This document shows positions 8,293 through 18,152 of a DNA stretch of 64,000 nt, in pieces. The notes under the pieces were generated by a model. The model made no database searches and was not told the DNA's origin. It saw only the letters and a program-made list of their open reading frames with translations. The DNA lies in contig NZ_JAATOW010000003.1 of NCBI RefSeq assembly GCF_011806405.1, positions 124,001 to 188,000 on the forward strand, written 5' to 3'. The translations under genes were made by a program, and so were the position numbers. Source of the stretch: Pseudooceanicola sp. HF7 (lineage in GTDB: Bacteria; Pseudomonadota; Alphaproteobacteria; Rhodobacterales; Rhodobacteraceae). Position 1 is the first letter of the stretch; every line of letters starts with the position of its first letter.

Positions 8293-9666
8293 TCACTCCC
8301 TAGGGCTGGCCTTCAGCCAGACACCCCCTTCGGGTCGCAGCGTGAGGATCATAACGGGCGCGGGCTGCTGCCCGGCAATGGCGGTGAAGCGGAACCTGGA
8401 CAGCAGGGTCGCCAGGATGATCACCGCTTCCTGCAAGGCGAAACTGGCTCCGATGCAGATCCGGGGGCCATCGCCGAAGGGCAGGTAGCTGTAGCGCGCA
8501 ATGGCCTTCCGGTCGGCGAAGCGCGCAGGCACGAAGTCATCCGCATCCTCCCAGAGCAGCCGGTTCCGGTGCAGCGCGTAGATCGGCAGGATCACCGTAT
8601 CCCCGGGCCTGATGTCGCGGCCACACAGCCGGTCCCGCTTCTGCGCGGTCCGGGAGATGATGCCGGCGGGCGGATACAGGCGCAGGGTCTCGTCGATGAT
8701 CTGCCGCGTCAGGGGCAGCGCCTCCACATCCTCCGCCGTCGCGGCACGGCCTTGCAGGACGCCTCTGGCTTCCTCGCCCGCGGCCTCCTGGATCTCTGGC
8801 GCGAAGGCACAGAGATAGAGCGCCCAGCCAAGGGTCAGGGCCGTGGTCTCATGCCCGGCCACGATGAAGGTCAGCAGGTTGTCGGCCAGTTCCCCGTCCG
8901 ACATGCGCCGCCCGGTCTTGGGGTCCTGCGCGGCCAGCAGCAGGTCCATCAGGTCCGGGATCTCCGGCCCCTCGGGCCTCTCGCGCCGGGTGGCGATGGC
9001 GTCATCGGCCACGGCCTTCATCTGCTTCAGCACGGGGCCGGAAAAGACCCGTCCGGGGCGCGGGACCCAGTCCGGCAAGCCCAGGATATCGAAGAAGGAG
9101 ACCTTGCCGGCGCTGGCGATATAGGTCTCGATCGCGCGGTGCACGCCGTCCCGGTCAAACATCTGCCCGCCGGAAAAGGTCACATCCGCGATCACCTCGT
9201 AGGTGGCGCGCACCATCTCCTCCGCCACGTTCACCGGGCGCCCTTCGGCCCCCGCGATGCGGTTTGCGGCCTGTTCGGCGGCCCGCATCATGACAGGGGC
9301 CAAGTCCGTGACGTGGCGATGGGAAAAGACTGGGGCCGCGGCGCGGCGTTGCCAGCGCCAATGGGCGCCCTCGGCGATGAAAAGGCTCTCTCCGATGGCC
9401 GGACGCAGGAGATTCTTGGTCACATCCGATTTCGGGTAATCCGCCACCCGGTCCAGCAGGACCTGGCGGATCGCCTCCGGATCCATCAGCATGTGCCAGC
9501 GGACCCCGACCTTGCCAGAGACGATGGGTTGCTTCACCGAGAGCTCCGGCAGGATCTCAAGCAGGTTGCGCCGCGCTGCCCTGAGCGATCCCAGCAGGCC
9601 AAGGGGCTGGGTCACCAATGGCACATGGACGGGCAGGGGACGGGGCGGGGCGGGAATGTCGGACAC
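8293..9666 (-). CDS. Cytochrome P450
   Basis: A haem-thiolate mono-oxygenase of 457 residues. The I-helix oxygen-activation motif is AGHETT, the K-helix ExxR is ETLR (followed by LYPPAG), and the haem loop is FGDGPRICIG with the ligand cysteine at about residue 404. The meander and the RFADRK region are intact. The sequence resembles soluble bacterial P450s related to fatty-acid/alkane hydroxylases; the substrate cannot be deduced. The start chosen is a GTG with GGAGG 6 nt upstream; a TTG ten codons earlier lacks such a site. No ferredoxin or reductase gene is adjacent, so electron donors must come from elsewhere. Confidence 0.93.
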   Translation of the reverse strand: MSDIPAPPRPLPVHVPLVTQPLGLLGSLRAARRNLLEILPELSVKQPIVSGKVGVRWHMLMDPEAIRQVLLDRVADYPKSDVTKNLLRPAIGESLFIAEGAHWRWQRRAAAPVFSHRHVTDLAPVMMRAAEQAANRIAGAEGRPVNVAEEMVRATYEVIADVTFSGGQMFDRDGVHRAIETYIASAGKVSFFDILGLPDWVPRPGRVFSGPVLKQMKAVADDAIATRRERPEGPEIPDLMDLLLAAQDPKTGRRMSDGELADNLLTFIVAGHETTALTLGWALYLCAFAPEIQEAAGEEARGVLQGRAATAEDVEALPLTRQIIDETLRLYPPAGIISRTAQKRDRLCGRDIRPGDTVILPIYALHRNRLLWEDADDFVPARFADRKAIARYSYLPFGDGPRICIGASFALQEAVIILATLLSRFRFTAIAGQQPAPVMILTLRPEGGVWLKASPRE

Positions 9667-9841
9667 GGAAATCCTCCGGAATGGGGTGGTAGTCAACCTA
9701 GGTGCCCCCTGCCGTTAGGGCAATTCACCACTTCGCGCGCCAGCTTGCCACGGTGGGCGCAAATAGCTCTCCTGTGAATTGAAAAGAGGGGGGGCATCGG
9801 CTATGCCCGACGGACGCCGCGCAATTCTTTCCGGGGGTCCA

Positions 9842-10627
9842 ATGCACCGCATCCGCTCTGTCACTCGTCTCCCCGCCGCCCTGGTCGCGGCATCCGTGCT
9901 TCTCCTGAGCGCCTGCACCTATTCCGAAGACCTGCACAAACCGCCGGTTCCCCTGGGGGACTTCCGTCTTGGTCACAACGTGGTCGTCGCCTCGAAGATG
10001 CGAAAGGGCCCGCTGTCCCGCCACGTCGAGGAAGAAGAGATGGTCCAGGCCGTCACCGCCGCCGTGGAAGAGCGCTTCCGCCGCTACGACGGCTCGGGCC
10101 TCTACCACCTGGGTATCTCCATCGAAGGCTACGTGATCGCCGCACCGGGCGTTCCGCTGCTGCTCAAGCCGCGCTCGGCGCTGATCACCAATGTCACGCT
10201 CTGGGATGACAAGGCGAACAAGAAGCTCACGGAAGAACCCAAGCGCATCGAGGTGCTGGAAAGCTTCAACGAAGAGACCTTCATCGGCTCCGGCCTGACC
10301 ATGGCCCGCGAAGAGCAGCTGCAGAACGTCGCGCGCAATATCGCCAAGGAAATCCAGAACTGGCTGGAGGAAAACCCCCAGTGGTTCGAGGCCACCCCCG
10401 AAGAGATCGCCGCCGATGAGGCAGAGCGCGCTAAAGCCTCCTCCAGCGCAAGGAAGGACGCGCCGCGCTATTTCGGCGAAGGCGTGACCTATGATCCCGA
10501 GGCGATCCTGGCCGCCGAAGAGGCCGCCGAGGCAAAGGCCGAAGCCGCCGAGCGTGCAGCTGACGCAGCGGAACAGGGGAACGCCCTCGGGGCGGATCCG
10601 ATCCTGCTTCCCGACAGCGCGGAATAG
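9842..10627 (+). CDS. Predicted lipoprotein of unknown function
   Basis: The 261-residue protein begins with a lipoprotein signal (MHRIRSVTRLPAALVAASVL then LLSAC; acylated cysteine near residue 24). About 120 residues of mixed fold follow, including GNGLYHLGISIEGYV-like strands (actual GSGLYHLGISIEGYV) and a conserved-looking LTMAREEQLQNVARNIAKEI helix. The C-terminal 70 residues are charged and alanine-rich (AAEEAAEAKAEAAERAADAA), probably an extended or coiled-coil tail. I do not recognise the family. The ATG was chosen because it starts the signal peptide and has GGGGG upstream; an in-frame TTG 21 codons earlier would bury the signal. It probably sits in the periplasm, inner or outer membrane bound. 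Confidence 0.78.
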   Translation: MHRIRSVTRLPAALVAASVLLLSACTYSEDLHKPPVPLGDFRLGHNVVVASKMRKGPLSRHVEEEEMVQAVTAAVEERFRRYDGSGLYHLGISIEGYVIAAPGVPLLLKPRSALITNVTLWDDKANKKLTEEPKRIEVLESFNEETFIGSGLTMAREEQLQNVARNIAKEIQNWLEENPQWFEATPEEIAADEAERAKASSSARKDAPRYFGEGVTYDPEAILAAEEAAEAKAEAAERAADAAEQGNALGADPILLPDSAE

Positions 10628-10651
10628 GCCGGCTCAAGGCCTGCGGCGCTC

Positions 10652-10678
10652 CCGGCAGGCCGGGGGCGCGCCTGCCGC
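10652..10678 (+). other. GC-rich hairpin between lipoprotein gene and tuf
   Basis: CGGCAGGC (10653-10660) pairs with GCCTGCCG (10670-10677) around a 9-nt loop. No T-tract follows, so it may be a weak or Rho-assisted end signal for the lipoprotein gene. Confidence 0.3.
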
Positions 10679-10745
10679 GGGGGTGCGCTGCCATGCAGCG
10701 CTGCCCACAAGGTGCAACAGCCGGTATCTGAACGCCAAGAGATGC

Positions 10746-10774
10746 TTGATTTTCCCCTTGAGACTCAATAAATC
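10746..10774 (+). promoter_or_regulatory. Candidate promoter of the first tuf gene
   Basis: TTGATT (10746-10751), 17 bp, TAAATC (10769-10774), about 45 bp before the tuf ATG. The match to consensus is moderate, but the spacing equals that of the other promoters proposed in this window. Confidence 0.38.
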
Positions 10775-10827
10775 GCGCTCCGAGTGAAATCGGGCCGATG
10801 GCCCCCAGACCACAAAGGCGCCTGACC

Positions 10828-12003
<1,176 letters not shown>

Positions 12004-12014
12004 TGATCGCGCCG

Positions 12015-12035
12015 GGTGCGTGCCCTGCACGCACC
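12015..12035 (+). repeat. Palindrome in the 3' flank of tuf copy 1
   Basis: GGTGCGTGC and GCACGCACC form a perfect 9-bp inverted repeat with a 3-nt centre, 12 bp after the tuf stop. The same palindrome follows copy 2. It resembles the CGTAGGGTGCGT...ACGCACC element between fusA and the second tuf. Confidence 0.75.
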
Positions 12036-12092
12036 TGACGGGACGCCGAAAAGGACGCGTGACACCGTCGCGGGTCCGGCAACAGATCCAAG

Positions 12093-12122
12093 GAGCGGTC
12101 CCCCGGGGGGCCGCTCTTTTTC
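12093..12122 (+). terminator. Intrinsic terminator after tuf copy 1
   Basis: GAGCGG pairs with CCGCTC and the stem continues through T-G and C-G pairs of the central CCCCCGGGGGG; TTTTTC follows. It lies just outside the region shared with tuf copy 2. Confidence 0.85.
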
Positions 12123-12269
12123 ATTGCGCGCTTGCAGGGCAGCGACACTGAGCGGGCTTATCCGTGGGGTGAATGCAAAAAACCTCCCCTGATCTGCGCG
12201 GAATGGCCATACTCCGGCTGGTAAAGGCGACGCTGCGGGACATGTCGCAGGACATCGGAAGGGGCTTAC

Positions 12270-13244
12270 ATGAGCGACTGCATCCATTGTGCCTATATCC
12301 TCGAGGGGCCGGAAAAAGGCCGCAGCCTCGATTCCCACCTCTTGGGGACAGAGCTGAAGGGGCCGGCGGTCACCTGGGCGCACCTGGACGACAAGGCGCC
12401 CGATGTGCGCGACTGGCTGGCAGAGAACCTGCCGTTCCTGGAGGACTGGGTACTGGATGCCCTGGCCCAGCCCAACGCGCATTCCAGGGCCACCACGGTG
12501 GGGGAGGGGCTGTTCATCGTCCTGCGCAGCATCAACGTGAACGACGGGGCGGATCCGCTGGACATGCTGGCCCTGCGGATCTGGGCGGACAAGACGCGGA
12601 TCGTCACCCTGTCCAGCCACCCGATCGATGCGCTGGACGAGGTCACTCACCAGGTCGCCCATGGGGATGCGCCCTCTACCCCCGGTGCCTTCATCGCCGC
12701 GATCGTGCGGCGCCTGGCCGACCGGCTGGAGCCGGCCGTGCTGCGCCTTGAGGACCGGGTGGGCGAGCTTGAGGAAAAGGTCGTCAACGCCCCGGACCCC
12801 GCCCTGCGCCGCAACCTGGCAGAGCTGCGGCTGGATGTGGTCAAATTGCGCCGACACGCCCCCTCCCAGAAGGATGCGCTGCTGGCCCTGCTGCATTGCG
12901 ACAGCAAGATCCTGGCCCCGGTCGACCGCCGCGAGATCGCGGAGAATCAGGCGCGGATCAGCCGGTTGTCGGATTCCGTCGACCAGGTCCGTGATTCCCT
13001 GGTGGTGCTGCGCGACGACCTGAGCGGCCAGCTCGAGGATCGTCTGAACCGGCACATGTACACGCTGGCGCTGGTCTCTGCGATCTTCCTGCCGCTGATG
13101 TTCGTCACAGGTCTGCTCGGCATCAACGTGGACGGGATACCGGGCGCGCGCAGCGTCGATTCCTTCTGGGTGGTGACCGGGGGGCTGGTGCTTTTCGCCG
13201 GTTTCCTGGTGGCCATCCTGCGCTGGTTCCACTGGATGGAGTGA
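12270..13244 (+). CDS. zntB: Zinc transporter ZntB-like (CorA family)
   Basis: The 324-residue protein has the CorA-family layout: a long N-terminal cytosolic alpha/beta domain with a coiled-coil stalk (about residues 140-260), then two C-terminal membrane helices (about 263-283 and 299-320). The pore motif reads GINVDGIPG (from residue 284), i.e. GIN in place of the CorA GMN, which together with VDGIPG points to the ZntB branch (Zn2+ transport) rather than Mg2+ CorA. The GGAAGGGG site precedes the ATG. It lies between tuf and tRNA-Trp, where no gene is found in most proteobacteria, and is separated from tuf by a terminator. Ion specificity is inferred. Confidence 0.85.
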   Translation: MSDCIHCAYILEGPEKGRSLDSHLLGTELKGPAVTWAHLDDKAPDVRDWLAENLPFLEDWVLDALAQPNAHSRATTVGEGLFIVLRSINVNDGADPLDMLALRIWADKTRIVTLSSHPIDALDEVTHQVAHGDAPSTPGAFIAAIVRRLADRLEPAVLRLEDRVGELEEKVVNAPDPALRRNLAELRLDVVKLRRHAPSQKDALLALLHCDSKILAPVDRREIAENQARISRLSDSVDQVRDSLVVLRDDLSGQLEDRLNRHMYTLALVSAIFLPLMFVTGLLGINVDGIPGARSVDSFWVVTGGLVLFAGFLVAILRWFHWME

Positions 13245-13303
13245 CCCTGGCCCTGCCTTCCCGCAGGGAATGAGAAAAACCGCCTGATCCGGTGCAGTTG
13301 CTA

Positions 13304-13332
13304 TTGATCTTCACCGCCCGCTGTCATATCCC
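13304..13332 (+). promoter_or_regulatory. Candidate promoter of tRNA-Trp
   Basis: TTGATC (13304-13309), 17 bp, TATCCC (13327-13332), ending 12 bp before the tRNA. It could also serve secE-nusG downstream. Confidence 0.4.
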
Positions 13333-13344
13333 GACGCACGGCCT

Positions 13345-13420
13345 AGGGGTATAGCTCAGTTGGTAGAGCATCGGTCTCCAAAACCGAGGGTCGTGGGTTC
13401 GAGTCCCTCTGCCCCTGCCA
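13345..13420 (+). tRNA. trnW: tRNA-Trp (anticodon CCA)
   Basis: A 76-nt cloverleaf with encoded CCA. Acceptor AGGGGTA pairs with TGCCCCT (one T-G pair). The anticodon stem TCGGT/ACCGA encloses CTCCAAA, anticodon CCA, reading UGG. The T-arm contains GGTTCGAGTCC. Placement before secE-nusG is the common proteobacterial arrangement. Confidence 0.97.
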
Positions 13421-13612
13421 GTATCTTCCGAACATCGTGATACATGGCGCCTGGCCTGTCAGCGCCGCCCGGTGCCCGGCGCGCCGCGGCATTGGTCGCT
13501 GGCACCGATGACGCCAAGCCCCGCTTGAAATGCCTCGCATTGCGGCGTATGTCAGCCCGAACCGCGCGGGCACAGGCCCGTCTGAAGAGAAACCGAACCG
13601 AGGATGCCGAAG

Positions 13613-13804
13613 ATGGCGAACCCGCTGCAATTCATCCAGCAGACCCGCGCCGAGATCGGGAAGGTCACCTGGCCCACCCGGCGCGAGGTTGTCCTGACGA
13701 CGATCATGGTCTTCGTCATGGCCACGCTGACGGCTATCTTCTTCGCCCTCGTGGACCTGGGCATCCGCTCCGGCCTGCAGGGTATCCTCAGTCTTTTCGG
13801 CTAA
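13613..13804 (+). CDS. secE: Preprotein translocase subunit SecE
   Basis: SecE clamps SecY in the Sec translocon. The 63-residue form is typical of bacteria with a single-span SecE. It has the amphipathic N-terminal helix NPLQFIQQTRAEIGKVTWPT with the hallmark KVTWP(T)RRE, then one membrane helix (about residues 27-50). An ATG three codons earlier (13604) directly abuts the GAGG element, whereas the chosen ATG has that element 9 nt upstream. It is followed by nusG as in most bacteria. Confidence 0.95.
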   Translation: MANPLQFIQQTRAEIGKVTWPTRREVVLTTIMVFVMATLTAIFFALVDLGIRSGLQGILSLFG

Positions 13805-14008
13805 GCCCGGGCCGCTAGGCCGGGTCAGGCTTGCAAGGGGCGGCGCATCTTTGTATGTGACGCCCTGTTCCCCTTGATCTGGCGCGCGGCGATTCGAGTC
13901 TCGCGCCGATTTTCTATTGGGGCAGCTGATTTGGGGGCGGGTTGTCGCCTGTCCCGACACGGAAGAAACCGGCCTTCGGGCTGCACGGAACACAAGGGTC
14001 GTTGCGAC

Positions 14009-14542
14009 ATGGCAAAACGGTGGTACTCGGTCTCGGTTCTCTCGAACTTCGAGAAGAAGATCGCCGAGCAGATCCGGACGAGCGTCGAAGAGAAGGGTCT
14101 TGAGGATCAGATCGACGAAGTGCTCGTGCCGACCGAGGAAGTGATCGAAGTGCGTCGTGGCAAGAAAGTGACCGCCGAGCGTCGCTTCATGCCCGGCTAC
14201 GTGCTGGTGCACATGGAAATGTCCGACGCGGGCTACCACCTGATCAACTCGATCAACCGCGTCACCGGCTTCCTGGGCCCGCAAGGCCGCCCGATGCCGA
14301 TGCGCGACGCAGAGGTGAACCAGATCCTGAACCGTGTCCAGGAAGGCGAAGAAGCCCCGCGGACGCTGATCCACTTCGAAGTGGGCGAGAAGGTGAAGGT
14401 CAACGACGGGCCGTTCGAAGATTTCGACGGCATGATCGAAGAGGTCGACGAGGACAACCAGCGCCTCAAGGTCTCCGTTTCGATCTTCGGCCGGGAAACC
14501 CCGGTCGAGCTGGAATTCACGCAGGTCTCCAAGCAAGGCTGA
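14009..14542 (+). CDS. nusG: Transcription termination/antitermination protein NusG
   Basis: NusG binds RNA polymerase and links it to Rho or to ribosomal S10. The 177-residue protein has the N-terminal NGN domain starting [20 protein letters not shown] (polymerase binding) and ending near [11 protein letters not shown]. The C-terminal KOW domain begins [16 protein letters not shown] and ends EFTQVSKQG. The ATG matches the usual start MAKRWY. The 204-bp gap to secE has no terminator, so the two are probably co-transcribed. Confidence 0.97.
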   Translation: MAKRWYSVSVLSNFEKKIAEQIRTSVEEKGLEDQIDEVLVPTEEVIEVRRGKKVTAERRFMPGYVLVHMEMSDAGYHLINSINRVTGFLGPQGRPMPMRDAEVNQILNRVQEGEEAPRTLIHFEVGEKVKVNDGPFEDFDGMIEEVDEDNQRLKVSVSIFGRETPVELEFTQVSKQG

Positions 14543-14552
14543 CCTGGGCGAA

Positions 14553-14575
14553 GGTGGGGTCGCACCCACCCTGCG
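14553..14575. repeat. REP-like palindrome between nusG and rplK (first)
   Basis: GGTGGGGT-cgc-ACCCACC followed by CTGCGG, the inverted orientation of the GCGCAGGGTGGGT form seen elsewhere in this window. It lies 10 bp after nusG. Confidence 0.6.
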
Positions 14576-14670
14576 GGGTAATGCCCCGTTCATACGTGGG
14601 AGGCGAGGCGGTCGCGACCGTCGGACCTGACCACGCACAACAGACCCGGAGGGCGCGCCCGAAGGGTCAG

Positions 14671-14704
14671 GCGCAGGGTGGGAGCGATCCCACCGTTTCT
14701 GCGC
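14671..14704. repeat. REP-like palindrome just upstream of rplK (second)
   Basis: Nested inverted repeats: GCGCAG/CTGCGC flanks GGTGGGA/TCCCACC around a GCGA loop, with a 4-nt bulge GTTT. It ends about 20 nt before the rplK ATG, next to its ribosome-binding site, so it could also act in the leader RNA. Confidence 0.65.
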
Positions 14705-14725
14705 GATGAACAAAGGAGAAGGCCC

Positions 14726-15151
14726 ATGGCCAAGAAACTCGTCGGCAGCCTGAAGCTGCAGGTGCCTGCCGGTCAGGCAAACCCGTCCCCGCCCGTCGGC
14801 CCCGCACTGGGTCAGCGCGGCATCAACATCATGGAATTCTGCAAGGCGTTCAACGCCAAGACGCAGGAAATGGAGCCCGGTGCGCCGTGCCCGACCGTGA
14901 TCACCTACTACCAGGACAAGTCCTTCACGATGGACATCAAGACGCCCCCCGCGTCTTACTATCTGAAGAAGGCTGCCAAGCTGAAGTCCGGTTCCCAGAC
15001 CCCGGGCAAGGCAACTGCTGGCACCGTGACCGCCGCTCAGGTGAAAGAGATCGCCGAAGCGAAAATGAAGGATCTGAACGCCAACGACATCGAAGGCGCA
15101 ATGCAGATCATCCTGGGCTCCGCCCGCTCCATGGGCATCGAGGTTAAGTAA
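14726..15151 (+). CDS. rplK: Ribosomal protein L11
   Basis: L11 binds the GTPase-associated region of 23S rRNA and is needed for stringent-response sensing by RelA. The 141-residue protein has the N-terminal proline-rich linker ([19 protein letters not shown]) and the C-terminal rRNA-binding domain ending IIGSARSMG-type sequence (here [13 protein letters not shown]). The ATG has AAGGAGAAGG in front; an upstream in-frame ATG precedes the palindrome and is not conserved. rplA follows after one base. Confidence 0.97.
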   Translation: MAKKLVGSLKLQVPAGQANPSPPVGPALGQRGINIMEFCKAFNAKTQEMEPGAPCPTVITYYQDKSFTMDIKTPPASYYLKKAAKLKSGSQTPGKATAGTVTAAQVKEIAEAKMKDLNANDIEGAMQIILGSARSMGIEVK

Positions 15152-15152
15152 G

Positions 15153-15851
15153 ATGGCAAAGTTCGGTAAACGTACCCGCGCCGCTCGCGAAGCCTTCGCC
15201 GGCAAGGAAGACATCACCGTCGAGGAAGCCGTTGCACTGGTGAAAGCCAACGCAACCGCCAAGTTCGACGAAACCGTGGAAATCTCGCTGAACCTCGGCG
15301 TCGACCCCCGTCACGCAGACCAGATGGTCCGCGGCGTGGTCGGCCTGCCGAACGGCACCGGCAAGGACGTGCGCGTTGCCGTCTTCGCCCGTGGCCCGAA
15401 AGCGGAAGAAGCCCAGGCAGCTGGTGCGGACATCGTTGGCGCAGAAGACCTGATGGAAGCCATCCAGGGTGGCAAGATCGACTTCGATCGTTGCATCGCC
15501 ACCCCGGACATGATGCCCGTCGTCGGTCGTCTCGGCAAAATCCTGGGCCCGCGCAACCTGATGCCGAACCCCAAGGTCGGCACCGTGACCATGGACGTCG
15601 CTGACGCCGTGAAAGCGGCCAAGGGCGGCGAAGTCCAGTTCAAGGCAGAGAAAGCCGGCGTCGTGCACGCAGGCGTCGGCAAGGCTTCCTTCGACGAAGC
15701 CAAGCTGGTCGAGAACGTGCGCGCCTTCGTGGACGCCGTCTCCAAGGCCAAGCCGTCGGGCGCCAAGGGTGCCTACCTCAAGAAGGTCTCCCTGAGCTCC
15801 TCCATGGGCCCGGGCGTCTCCGTCGACGTGACCTCCGCCACCGGCAACTGA
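15153..15851 (+). CDS. rplA: Ribosomal protein L1
   Basis: L1 forms the mobile stalk that helps release E-site tRNA; in many bacteria it also represses its own rplK-rplA mRNA. The 232 residues are the standard length. Recognisable stretches are [25 protein letters not shown] and [18 protein letters not shown]. The start lies one base after the rplK stop, so translation is likely coupled. A clear terminator follows, separating this pair from rplJ-rplL. Confidence 0.97.
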   Translation: MAKFGKRTRAAREAFAGKEDITVEEAVALVKANATAKFDETVEISLNLGVDPRHADQMVRGVVGLPNGTGKDVRVAVFARGPKAEEAQAAGADIVGAEDLMEAIQGGKIDFDRCIATPDMMPVVGRLGKILGPRNLMPNPKVGTVTMDVADAVKAAKGGEVQFKAEKAGVVHAGVGKASFDEAKLVENVRAFVDAVSKAKPSGAKGAYLKKVSLSSSMGPGVSVDVTSATGN

Positions 15852-15872
15852 TAAGACTTCAAGTGAATTGAG

Positions 15873-15902
15873 AAAGGCGGCTCCCTGGGGCCGCCTTTTT
15901 CG
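15873..15902 (+). terminator. Intrinsic terminator after rplA
   Basis: AAAGGCGG pairs with CCGCCTTT around a short G/C-rich loop and is followed by TTTTT. Its presence shows that rplJL-rpoBC must have its own promoter. Confidence 0.88.
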
Positions 15903-15924
15903 TTTGGGGCAGGGGGCTGGCTGC

Positions 15925-16689
15925 TCAGCTCGGTGAATTGCCGATGTCTGCGCAGGTGTCTTCCAGTTCCGCGCTCTTGTGGCGGGCCTGTTTCAGGGCC
16001 TTGTCCAGCGCCACCCCGTCGATGGCGGCCGATGTGATCGTCTGCATGTTGTAGGTCGCCACCAGGGCCGTGCCCCGCATCAGGTCGCGCGACAGCGCCA
16101 GCACCGCCAGGTAGTCCAGGTGATTGCCCAGCATTCCGGATCCGTCCTCGTCCCCACCGGCCGCATTCTCGCGGCAGGCCTCCACATCCACGCTGATGAA
16201 GGACCGGCAGACGGTGGGGCGGGCGTCATAGGCGCGGCACAGGCGGGTCTCGGGGTCCAGCGCGGCGCAGGCATTGGCGTTCCAGGCGCGGCCATCGGGC
16301 TGCCCTGCAAGCGGTGCCAGCGCGCCATGCAGCTGGACCGCCTCGGCCTCCGTGATCAACCCGCCGTCGCCCTCCAACAGGATGCAGCAGAAGGCGCATC
16401 CTTCCGAGCAGGCGGCCTCCCGCAGCTGCTCGGGCTCTTCGGCGCGGATCTGCGCGCCGGTCATCTCCGCCAGCTTCTGCGCCACGGCGCCGGAGGCGAT
16501 GTCCCCCGCCAGGGCGCGGGCCGGGCGGCCCTCTGCCTCAGCCGTGGCAAGATAGGCATCCAGCAGGCGGCGTCCGCGATCCTCAAGGAACCTGGGCATG
16601 CCACGGGCCCGGGCGCGCAGCAGTTTCCGGCGCAGGGCAGGGATCCCGCTGAGGGACCGCGCCCCGGGTTTCGCTGATTTTGCCGCCAT
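15925..16689 (-). CDS. YkgJ-family cysteine-cluster protein
   Basis: The 254-residue protein carries the family's cysteine cluster CSEGCAFCC (C94, C98, C101, C102) and later C141, C151 and C161 in DPETRLCRAYDARPTVCRSF. These cysteines probably bind zinc or an iron-sulfur cluster. The biochemical role of the family is unknown. The N-terminal 90 residues are basic and alanine-rich with no signal. The gene is on the opposite strand and interrupts the usual rplA-rplJ neighbourhood; its 3' end faces the rplA terminator. Confidence 0.82.
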   Translation of the reverse strand: MAAKSAKPGARSLSGIPALRRKLLRARARGMPRFLEDRGRRLLDAYLATAEAEGRPARALAGDIASGAVAQKLAEMTGAQIRAEEPEQLREAACSEGCAFCCILLEGDGGLITEAEAVQLHGALAPLAGQPDGRAWNANACAALDPETRLCRAYDARPTVCRSFISVDVEACRENAAGGDEDGSGMLGNHLDYLAVLALSRDLMRGTALVATYNMQTITSAAIDGVALDKALKQARHKSAELEDTCADIGNSPS

Positions 16690-16848
16690 TTCCTGCCTTT
16701 CCTGGGTGGGACGTCACTTCTGCGATGCCGCTTGTCTGATGTGCTGCAAGGCAGTACACTATCTCTCGGTTCGGAAGAATAGGTATCCCGGCTGCGCAGT
16801 CCAGCGTGGCTGTGGTCCGCCGTTGCATCAGTCACCCTATTTTTACAC

Positions 16849-16877
16849 TTCACATCCCCGCACAAACCGCTTAGATA
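16849..16877 (+). promoter_or_regulatory. Candidate promoter of rplJ-rplL-rpoB-rpoC
   Basis: TTCACA (16849-16854), 17 bp, TAGATA (16872-16877). It lies between the divergent YkgJ gene and the structured rplJ leader. A promoter is required here because rplA ends with a terminator. Confidence 0.4.
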
Positions 16878-17114
16878 CGCGCTTTGTCGGGCCGTCCGGG
16901 ATTCGGACGGTTCGGCGATTCGTCCGAGACGGTGGGTGGCTGCATCCGTGGCCATAATTCCTGCCTGAGACGGGATAAGACCAGATTTCTTCGGATTCCG
17001 CGTCAGCGGCGCCCGGGGCGACCTTGGTGGACCCGTTACGGACCCGCTTGCCGGGACGTTCGTTCCGGCAGAACTGAGCCGGAGGGTCTGACCCTCCCTG
17101 ATTGGAGTGAAACT
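16878..17114 (+). promoter_or_regulatory. Structured rplJ leader, candidate L10(L12)4 autoregulatory RNA
   Basis: The rest of the 425-bp gap between the YkgJ gene and rplJ has no good reading frame but several hairpins: CCGTCCG/CGGACGG (16892-16910), GCCGGGA/TTCCGGC (about 17050-17069) and GGAGGGT/ACCCTCC (17081-17097). The last ends about 7 nt before the GGAG site of rplJ. In many bacteria L10-L12 binds such a leader to repress translation. Homology to the known L10 leader is inferred from position and structure only. Confidence 0.55.
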
Positions 17115-17630
17115 GTGGATAGAGCCCAGAAAGAGAAAGTGGTCGACGAACTCGGCCAGATCTTCGAAAGCTCTGGCGTTGTGGTGGTTGCACACTACAC
17201 CGGCCTCACGGTTGCCGAGATGCAATCGCTTCGTGCCAAAGCCCGTGAGGCTGGCTCGAGCGTGCGTGTCGCCAAGAACAGGCTCGCCAAGATCGCCCTG
17301 GAAGACAAGCCCTGCGCAAGCATTGCTGATCTCCTATCGGGCATGACTGTGCTCACCTACTCCGAGGACCCCGTGGCAGCAGCCAAGGTGGCCGAGGACT
17401 TCGCCAAAGAGAACAAGAAGTTCGAAATCCTTGGCGGTGCAATGGGTGAGAACGCTCTGGACCGGTCCGGTGTCGAAGCCGTGTCGAAAATGCCTTCGCG
17501 CGACGAGCTTATCGCTCAGATCGCTGGCATGCTCGGCGCGCCCGCTTCCAACATCGCCGGTGCAATTGGCGCCCCTGCTTCGAATATCGCCTCCATCCTG
17601 TCCACGATCGAGGACAAGGCTGCGGCGTAA
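17115..17630 (+). CDS. rplJ: Ribosomal protein L10
   Basis: L10 anchors the L7/L12 dimers of the ribosomal stalk. The 171-residue protein shows the rRNA-binding N-terminal domain ([42 protein letters not shown]) and the C-terminal helix that carries L12 dimers. The helix includes a local duplication, [19 protein letters not shown], near residues 143-161. The start is GTG with GGAG 8 nt upstream; the open frame upstream is leader sequence. It is followed by rplL after 72 bp. Confidence 0.96.
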   Translation: MDRAQKEKVVDELGQIFESSGVVVVAHYTGLTVAEMQSLRAKAREAGSSVRVAKNRLAKIALEDKPCASIADLLSGMTVLTYSEDPVAAAKVAEDFAKENKKFEILGGAMGENALDRSGVEAVSKMPSRDELIAQIAGMLGAPASNIAGAIGAPASNIASILSTIEDKAAA

Positions 17631-17702
17631 GCAACCAAGAGACCGGCGTAGGGTTGAATGCCTTAACGTTGGAACACATCTAGAGATACGGAAAGAGTCA
17701 CA

Positions 17703-18083
17703 ATGGCTGATCTGAAAAAACTGGCTGAAGAGATCGTTGGTCTGACGCTTCTCGAAGCACAAGAACTGAAAACCATCCTCAAAGACGAGTACGGCATCGA
17801 GCCCGCCGCTGGCGGCGCCGTCATGATGGCTGGCCCCGCAGACGGCGCAGGCGCCGCTGCTGAGGAAGAGAAAACCGAGTTCGACGTCATCCTGAAGTCG
17901 GCCGGCGCTTCCAAAATCAACGTCATCAAAGAAGTCCGCGGCATCACCGGCCTGGGCCTCAAAGAAGCCAAAGAGCTGGTCGAAGCCGGCGGCAAGGCTG
18001 TCAAAGAAGGCGTGTCCAAGGACGAAGCCGAAGAGATCAAAGGCAAGCTGGAAGCAGCTGGCGCCGAGGTCGAAGTCAAGTAA
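17703..18083 (+). CDS. rplL: Ribosomal protein L7/L12
   Basis: This stalk protein recruits translational GTPases. The 126 residues comprise the N-terminal dimerisation helix pair ([20 protein letters not shown]), an alanine/glycine hinge ([20 protein letters not shown]) and the globular C-terminal domain ([31 protein letters not shown], quoted in part) ending [10 protein letters not shown] 271-bp spacer with two hairpins separates it from rpoB. Confidence 0.97.
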   Translation: MADLKKLAEEIVGLTLLEAQELKTILKDEYGIEPAAGGAVMMAGPADGAGAAAEEEKTEFDVILKSAGASKINVIKEVRGITGLGLKEAKELVEAGGKAVKEGVSKDEAEEIKGKLEAAGAEVEVK

Positions 18084-18090
18084 GCACCTT

Positions 18091-18110
18091 CCCGTGGGTA
18101 TCCTCACGGG
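18091..18110 (+). other. Hairpin after rplL, possible partial terminator
   Basis: CCCGTGGG and CTCACGGG pair (one G-T) around TATC, 8 nt after the rplL stop. No T-tract follows, which fits an attenuator rather than a full stop. Confidence 0.5.
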
Positions 18111-18152
18111 ATTGTCATCGCAGGGGTTCGCCCTGTGCGGTAGCTGAAAACA

